24,239 nucleotides of DNA from CAZMLC01 sp964567125 (GTDB lineage Bacteria; Verrucomicrobiota; Kiritimatiellia; RFP12; UBA1067), in the NCBI GenBank assembly GCA_964567125.1, contig CAZMLC010000042.1, positions 1-24,239 of the forward strand, written 5' to 3'. The notes under the pieces are model-generated. The model saw only the letters and a list, made by a program, of their open reading frames with translations, ran no database searches and was not told where the DNA came from. A program made the translations under genes and the position numbers. This document shows, piece after piece, positions 19,347-24,239 of this stretch (position 1 is the stretch's first letter; each line of letters opens with the position of its first letter).

Positions 19347-22300
19347 CGGCCCCAGGCGCCGCGATCCGAGGAGTTGCGCGCGCTGCCGTTCCACATGATC
19401 TGGGCTGTGCGGCCTTTGCTGGTGTCGCCGTTGTCGATCCCGAGGTCGAAAAGCAACACGCTGTTTTCTTTCGGCGTGAGGCCGAGCAGCGTCCAGGGAA
19501 GCGCCACTTCCAGCGTATAGCCTGCGTTATCAACATTCCGCACCACGACGGTCTCGAGTGCGGGCTGCTGCGCAGCATTGATGACATAAGTCCGATCCGC
19601 CGCGGCCGCGCTGATGAGAATATGACGGTCGCTGAAACGCAGCGCCCCGCCCTCCTCGACCTTCTCCGTGCCGATAAAGAGTTCCACGCAATCGCCATTC
19701 CAGTAGCTTGCCGGATCCTTGTCATTGCACATCGGCGTCGCGTCGCTGACCTGCACGAGGACGTAGAGGTTGCGCGCATCCCAGGCGACCTTGAACGAGC
19801 CTTCAAATCCCTGAATTTCGCGACCCGACGTGATGCGGCTGGCGCTGATACGTTCCGGCGGACGCCCAGGCCAGCCTTCCAGCTGACCGTTCAGCGTAAT
19901 CGGCGCCGTCGCCAGACCTGCGGTGACGGTTTTTGTCGCCTGCGCATTCGACATGAAGCGCGGTTCATTGATCTGAAACGGCGTGCGACCGGCCAGCCAG
20001 ACATCGTAGAGCGCGGCATGCGCCTGACTCATCTCGGTGAAAAGATCACGATAGGGACGATCCGCCACGTTGAAGAGTCCTGTATTGGCGCGTTCGCCGT
20101 TCAACCCTTCGAAGAAGCGTCCTGTCGCCGCCTGATCAATCAGCGTGAACCACTCGATGCCGACCACAAAGCCGAGCGATGCCGCCTGTTCCACGTAATA
20201 CCGGTAGGCCTGTCCGCGCAGCGTTTGCGTCGGCAGGTCGGTATTGCTGGGGCCTGCATTGCTCTCCTTTTCCGCAGTGTAATAGAACTCGCTCCAGAAC
20301 TGCGGCAGCTGTCCGGACCAGCGGTAGACGCGTTCGATAAAGGCCTTATCGATACCGGCGCAGTAATAATTGACGCTGATCACATCCAGATATTGCCCGG
20401 CAATGCGGCAGAGCGCCTCGCTGTTCGCGGTTCCCGGCTGCCACCGGTTGCCGATCAGCATGTGATGCGGATCATAGCGGCGGAAGGTGGTTGCGACCAG
20501 TTTGAAATAGGCCTCAAGGAAGCGCTCGGTGTAGCTCTGCATATCGGCAAACGCCGCCTGCGTGGTCACAGGAAGTCCGCGTTTCTCAAGCTCATCAAAG
20601 GTTGCTGCCTCCATGCCCCACGCCGTATTGAAGGCTGAAATAGTCGCATACTTTGCGCGCAGCAGCTCCACGAGGACCTTCTTACACGCTTCACCGCCGG
20701 TCAACTGCGGAATCGCGCGCGGAATATCCTCAAAGCCCTGTTCGTTGGCCAGAAAATAGCCGATCAGCAGCGGCTCCTTGGCCACAGGCGCGACCTTTTC
20801 ACGGAAGAGCTGATCCATCTTCTGCGCACAGCTTTTTTCAAACGGATCGAAGACACCGCGCACGCCGGGCACGGGTTTGACGAATTGCCACTCGCTGAGC
20901 GGCAGCGTCGCGACCATCGGGAATTTCAATTCGGTGAAAATCTCCTGATTCCCCGTAAAGGCGCCGACTGAGTTGAACCCGAGGCGTTTCACGCGCTCCA
21001 CCAGACGGGCCAGATGCGCGNNNNNNNNNNNNNNNNNNNNNNNNNNNNNNNNNNNNNNNNNNNNNNNNNNNNNNNNNNNNNNNNNNNNNNNNNNNNNNNN
21101 NNNNNNNNNNNNNNNNNNNNCCTGACTTCAGCTTCTGCACATGGAAGAACCCTGTTGCGCGCAATCCGAATTTCTTGCCGCTGCCGGCCAGACCGCCGTA
21201 GCTGTTGCGCGCATAGGGCATCGCCGGAAGTTTCTGATAGTAGTCCGCTTCGATCTGCGCATCCTGCTTCAGATCCGCTTCGGAAGCGATCTTATCCGGA
21301 AAGCTGCGACTGACCTGTCCGAAGGCATCGACCAGAACCACCTGCTGAAAACGCGACACATCCACGCTAAAGGGAATCTCCACGCAAGTTAGGTCAGGCG
21401 TGCAGGGAATCTTGACTGACAGCAGAAAGATACTCCAGTTCCACTCGCGATTGTCCTGCACTTCCAGAAAGGAGTACTGCGGAAACTTCAGGTTCAGCTG
21501 CTCCTGATTGACGTCAATCAGCGTCACCTCCTGGCCATGTCCCTGGAAGAGCTTGCCGCCGGGCTTCTTCTCTTTGGGGAAAGGTCCCTCCTTGCTGTCC
21601 ACGCGCCATGTGCCCGTGCCGCAGAAGGTGAACGGAATAAACATCTCGGTGCCGATATGCTGGGCGCCCTGTGGCAGGCGCACGAGCTGCCACGCGCAGC
21701 GCTTGGTCGTCAGATCGAGTTCGACGCGGCCCTCATTCTTATAGAGCAGCACAGCCTTTGATCCTTGGATCGAGGTCTCCACAGGAACCAGTTTTTCGGA
21801 GCCGGCAAAGAAAGCCGGATAGGCCAGCTCAAACGTGCCCATGGAGCCGCAGGCCAGCGTCACGCCCTTGTCGGTCAGCGAAGCGGAGCAGACCGCGACT
21901 TTCTGAGCCTGTTTCTTTTCCACTGAGGCCATCACCGCGGACTCCACGCGCTGGCGTTTCTGCTCCAGTTCCGCAGCTGAAGCGCCAAAAGGCAGCGTAA
22001 TCACCTTCTTGTCGGGATTGTACGGCGTCGTGATTTTCACTTCAAACGTATCCCAGTTCCACTCGCGATTATCTTGCAGTTCCTGCCACGAATAGGTCTC
22101 GGGCATCAGGATCGTCATGCGTGCACCGCCGGCGGATTGCACGCTGAAATCCCCTGCATTGCCCTGATAGAGTTTGACGCCATTCTTCACTGCGGGGAAG
22201 GTCCCTGATTTATCCTTGATCGTCCAACGGCAGCCCTCGGCATAGGACAGAGGAATCAACAGTTCAAAGACCGTTTCCTTTAATCCTGCGGGAACCTGCT

Positions 22301-22562
22301 CAAACGAAAAGGCGATGCATGCGTCATTCACCGTCAACCGTGCGCTGCCCTCCTGGGCATACGTCAGGTGCGCGGTCTGGCCATTGACGCGCACCTGCGT
22401 CGGCTTCACCGTGCGTCCGGCAACATTCAACTGAGGATAAAAGGCTGAAAGAGGATCGAGCCCTTTTTCGCGAATCGCGATCGACGTCTCCATTAACGTA
22501 AAATCGACAGCCTGCACTGTGACTGCGCACAGCGCAGCCACTCCACACACCCAATTCCGCAT
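19347..22562 (-). CDS. Secreted GH50-like (clan GH-A) glycoside hydrolase with duplicated N-terminal module and CBM9-like tail (interrupted, 3' end in N run)
   Basis: ATG at 22562 has a perfect AGGAGG (22570-22575) with 7 nt spacing. The signal peptide is MRNWVCGVAALCAVTVQA. Two beta-rich modules of about 206 residues repeat the motif QDNREWNW at 163-170 and 369-376. FGLRATGFFHVQKLKS then leads into the N run, as the segment before the catalytic barrel does in agarase-like GH50 proteins. After the run the barrel continues with RVKRLGFNSVGAF, LLIGYFLANEQGF (likely acid/base Glu) and FWSEFYYTA (likely nucleophile Glu). A CBM9-like sandwich follows (VAWDARNLYVLVQVSD, YWNGDCVELFIG, YTLEVALPW), ending at SDRGAWGR within a few residues of the expected terminus. 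Substrate probably a galactan or another beta-linked polysaccharide; not certain. Confidence 0.8.
21021..21120. other. Assembly gap (100 N) inside the glycoside hydrolase gene
   Basis: One hundred N between the N-terminal modules (codon starts remainder 2) and the catalytic barrel (remainder 1). It hides the first strands of the barrel. Confidence 0.95.
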
Positions 22563-22593
22563 ATACCTTCCTCCTCTGCACCACCCTTGCGCG

Positions 22594-23574
22594 CTATTCG
22601 CCTTCGTCCATGCAATTGATCTGCAAGTCCGGATGCGCCTCCGACAAAACACACGCCAGCAAGCCGTCCGGCTTGAGATTGCCGACAACCAAGCGATTAC
22701 ACTGTGATAACACGTATTGATTGCACCATGCTGCACGCCGCATATAGGAGCGCTCGGGCACGCAATGAAACGGCGAGACGACCAGCAAGCGGCCTTCCGA
22801 GATCGCATGCTGGATCGCGCTTGAATGGATTCCCCGTTCCGCGGAAAGCGGTTTCACCCAGACCATCGGACGTTTATTTTTCAAGGCCGCGCTGAAGACC
22901 TGGCGTTCCATCGGCGAAGCAAACGCCGAGAGAATGACCTCCTCTTGACGCAAATAGAGCAACCCGTGCGGACGATCCGTTCCTTTTGAGGCCAGGAACC
23001 CCACCTTCGGTTGCCGCAAGAGGTCGACATTGCCAAGACACCGCACGTTCTTGCCCTGTATGACCACATCGTAATTCTGGGGATTAAAACGGATGTAGTG
23101 GCAAATACAGGTTAATGTCCGCTGATCGTGGATGGAGACATCCCAGTAATCGCGATGCCAGACGGGCTTGCTCCGCGTACCGTTCAGCGCATTGACGCCG
23201 CGGCTCACCTTTTTCTTATAGTCCGCGACGACCTTTTCGACAAACCGTGCGACTTCGCGATCCTCTGAACGCACGCGCGACACGGGGCGGGCATCGGTTT
23301 TCGGCAAGGGCGCATTATCCTTCAGCCGGATAATACCGTGCACGTGATTGGGCATGACAATAAAATCGCCCAACTGAAGCGATGCATGCTCGCCGGCGCT
23401 TTTAATCCACTGTTCATGCGCAATTTTTCCATGCGCATTTAACGTCATCTTTCCGTCCACAACAGAACCAAACAATGCACAATTGCGATGCGTATTTAAT
23501 GTTACAAAAAACGCCCGCTGGAAACCGCGTAACCCTGAAAATAGACTCAATTCTGTATGACCTTTTACATCCAT
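22594..23574 (-). CDS. Y1/HUH (REP-associated, IS200-like) transposase domain fused to a DprA/SMF-like (SLOG) domain
   Basis: 326 residues from ATG 23574; the ribosome site is weak. Residues ~15-172 follow the Y1_Tnp pattern: FFVTLNTHRNCALFG, VVDGKMTLNAHGKI, then FIVMPNHVHGII with the HUH pair H77 and H79, VWHRDYWDVSI (138-148) and CICHYIRFNP (157-165). Candidate nucleophiles are Y143 and Y160. Relatives end soon after this. Here PKVGFLASKG (189-198) begins a further ~130 residues like DprA/SMF: SPMERQVFSAALKNKRPMVWV (220-240), EGRLLVVSPF (260-269), then RAAWCNQYVLSQCNRLVVGN (280-299), close to DprA's RN-x-x-IxGLS-x-x-x-VVEA. Y1 enzymes cut and join single-stranded DNA at hairpins, and DprA binds single-stranded DNA. 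The gene has its own promoter and ends 31 bp before the hydrolase start. No flanking IS ends are evident, as for domesticated RAYTs. Confidence 0.8.
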   Translation of the reverse strand: MDVKGHTELSLFSGLRGFQRAFFVTLNTHRNCALFGSVVDGKMTLNAHGKIAHEQWIKSAGEHASLQLGDFIVMPNHVHGIIRLKDNAPLPKTDARPVSRVRSEDREVARFVEKVVADYKKKVSRGVNALNGTRSKPVWHRDYWDVSIHDQRTLTCICHYIRFNPQNYDVVIQGKNVRCLGNVDLLRQPKVGFLASKGTDRPHGLLYLRQEEVILSAFASPMERQVFSAALKNKRPMVWVKPLSAERGIHSSAIQHAISEGRLLVVSPFHCVPERSYMRRAAWCNQYVLSQCNRLVVGNLKPDGLLACVLSEAHPDLQINCMDEGE

Positions 23575-23606
23575 AGTGTAGACTCTGCTTTTTAATTTCG
23601 GGTTCC

Positions 23607-23635
23607 ATCATACGCAGAAAGAGTGCCGATTACAA
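23607..23635 (-). promoter_or_regulatory. Sigma-70-type promoter for the transposase-fusion gene
   Basis: On the minus strand TTGTAA (23635-23630), a 17-nt spacer and TATGAT (23612-23607). A start near 23600 leaves about 26 nt to the ATG. The upstream side is A/T-rich (a run of T on the plus strand at 23636-23643), as in UP elements. Confidence 0.55.
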
Positions 23636-23672
23636 TTTTTTTTATGCAATTATTTTCGCAGCTGTTGGACAT

Positions 23673-23695
23673 CATGCGCTGACTTTATGCGCATG
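23673..23695. repeat. Short inverted repeat upstream of the transposase-fusion gene
   Basis: CATGCGC (23673-23679) and GCGCATG (23689-23695) are perfectly complementary around a 9-nt spacer. It lies in the 223-bp region between the transposase-fusion gene and the esterase gene. It could be a hairpin substrate or an operator; nothing decides between them. Confidence 0.35.
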
Positions 23696-23728
23696 CAGCA
23701 TGGAAGCAACAAGACTGGCGACACCACC

Positions 23729-23751
23729 GATTCCGCTTCACGGACAAGGAA
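23729..23751. repeat. Imperfect palindrome sharing its core with 18275-18306
   Basis: GATTCCG-CTTCA-CGGACA-A-GGAA. The inner stem TCCG/CGGA and the outer TTCC/GGAA pair are separated by ACA on one side. The 18275 copy has the same order with CGCTTGCG as loop and TTG before GGAA. It overlaps the terminator-like hairpin of the esterase gene. Confidence 0.35.
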
Positions 23752-23777
23752 AAACCGTTGCACGGCGTTTTCCTTTT
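23746..23777 (-). terminator. Terminator-like hairpin after the esterase-like gene
   Basis: On the plus strand AAGGAAAAACCGT (23746-23758) pairs with ACGGCGTTTTCCTT (23762-23775), with a one-base against two-base mismatch. T tracts lie in the arms, so it may work in either direction. It begins 21 bp beyond the esterase stop. Confidence 0.5.
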
Positions 23778-23797
23778 GACATTACCTGGGCGGGCGA

Positions 23798-24239
23798 TTA
23801 CAAGCGTTCCATGTGCTCGCTGCTCACGACCATATCGTTGGTCGTCACAACGTTAAAATAGAAGGTCGTCGTATTCGCTGGAAGCGTCGCGCGCACCTCC
23901 GCGTTGCGCACCTCGGCAGGGACAGCCTTCCAGTCGCGCGCCTTCCACACGCCACTGTTGGTCGTGTAGTTTAGCTGCGCGGTAAAGGGGGCTGACGTGG
24001 TCACGCGAATGCTGGCAACCGTGCCCGCCAACGTCGGTGCAGAGACCGTGGGTAGAGCCGGTGCCTGATGCAGCACGTGCTCGGCAAAGGCGAGGATCTC
24101 GGCGGGATTCTCACCGGGTCCGTTGTGCCCATGCGGCATGCGCAGGCGGATGCAGAGCGTCGAGGGGACGTTCAGCAGCCGATAGCTCTTCTGCAGAGCG
24201 CTGAAGGGGAAGGCGAAATCATTGCTGCCCGTCACCCAC
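23798..24239 (-). CDS. Acetylxylan-esterase-like alpha/beta hydrolase, C-terminal part (5' end outside window)
   Basis: The frame is open to the right edge, and the first visible residues WVTGSNDFAFP continue an upstream gene body. I therefore do not treat the GTG at 24235 as a start. GSNDFAFP carries the likely catalytic Asp and IRLRMPHGHNGPGENP the likely catalytic His; the nucleophile Ser would be outside the window. After the helix AEILAFAEHVL comes a C-terminal beta domain (LNYTTNSGVWKARDWKAVPAE, shortened to its key W and R residues, then ATLPANTTTFYFNVVT and VVSSEHMERL). This tail is typical of PVC esterases annotated as acetylxylan esterase or prolyl-oligopeptidase-like. Such enzymes remove acetyl groups from polysaccharides, consistent with the adjacent hydrolase. 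Substrate not proven. Confidence 0.75.
   Translation of the reverse strand, partial: WVTGSNDFAFPFSALQKSYRLLNVPSTLCIRLRMPHGHNGPGENPAEILAFAEHVLHQAPALPTVSAPTLAGTVASIRVTTSAPFTAQLNYTTNSGVWKARDWKAVPAEVRNAEVRATLPANTTTFYFNVVTTNDMVVSSEHMERL

Noticed and set aside
19347..19520. Continuation of the Gfo/Idh/MocA frame after the N run on the plus strand
   Set aside because: The sequence there is the reverse complement of the CBM9-like domain of the convergent hydrolase, and its plus-strand translation has no oxidoreductase character.
22563..22808. Upstream in-frame extension of the glycoside hydrolase to 22808
   Set aside because: It would overlap the transposase-fusion gene by about 215 bp in another frame and place a Cys/Arg-rich stretch before an obvious signal peptide. 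The perfect AGGAGG sits directly before 22562.

Overview
The window is GC-rich, densely coding bacterial DNA from a scaffolded draft assembly. It carries five runs of exactly 100 N (1221-1320, 6346-6445, 9326-9425, 19247-19346, 21021-21120), so several genes are interrupted and their reading frames cannot be joined across the N runs. Gene content suggests a member of the PVC superphylum, most like Kiritimatiellota or Lentisphaerota. The grounds are secreted FAD oxidoreductases with autotransporter-type strand repeats, a hydrazine-synthase-alpha-like dihaem protein with a LamG domain, a large secreted clan GH-A glycoside hydrolase with a CBM9-like tail, and Tat-exported Gfo/Idh/MocA and sugar-isomerase-like proteins. 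The phylum is inferred from gene content only.

Layout. Positions 1-9973 are all on the minus strand. Reading in the direction of transcription there is a LamG plus HzsA-like dihaem protein (9973-6852). A promoter-led group follows: a GHKL ATPase (6645-5520), a small one-TM protein (5497-4976) and a giant secreted double FAD oxidoreductase (4893 to beyond the left edge). Positions 10208-15736 are a plus-strand block of cellular genes: MarC-family membrane protein, SAM O-methyltransferase, TatD hydrolase, an EF-G-like GTPase with unusual G motifs, then tandem terminators and peptide deformylase. A PcnB-type nucleotidyltransferase converges on the deformylase gene, with overlapping 3' ends. From 17202 to the right edge the theme is carbohydrate use: a Tat-exported sugar isomerase-like protein, a divergent Tat-exported Gfo/Idh/MocA oxidoreductase (3' end lost in an N run), a GH50-like hydrolase with a duplicated N-terminal module, and the C-terminal part of an acetylxylan-esterase-like alpha/beta hydrolase.

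Between the last two lies the most unusual gene, 22594-23574. It is a Y1/HUH (REP-associated, IS200-like) transposase domain fused to a C-terminal Rossmann-like domain resembling DprA/SMF (SLOG superfamily). I know of no described system built on this combination. Two short imperfect palindromes with a shared core, one just upstream of this gene and one at 18275-18306, could be REP-type substrates. Functional assignments rest on motif recognition by eye; no database search was run.
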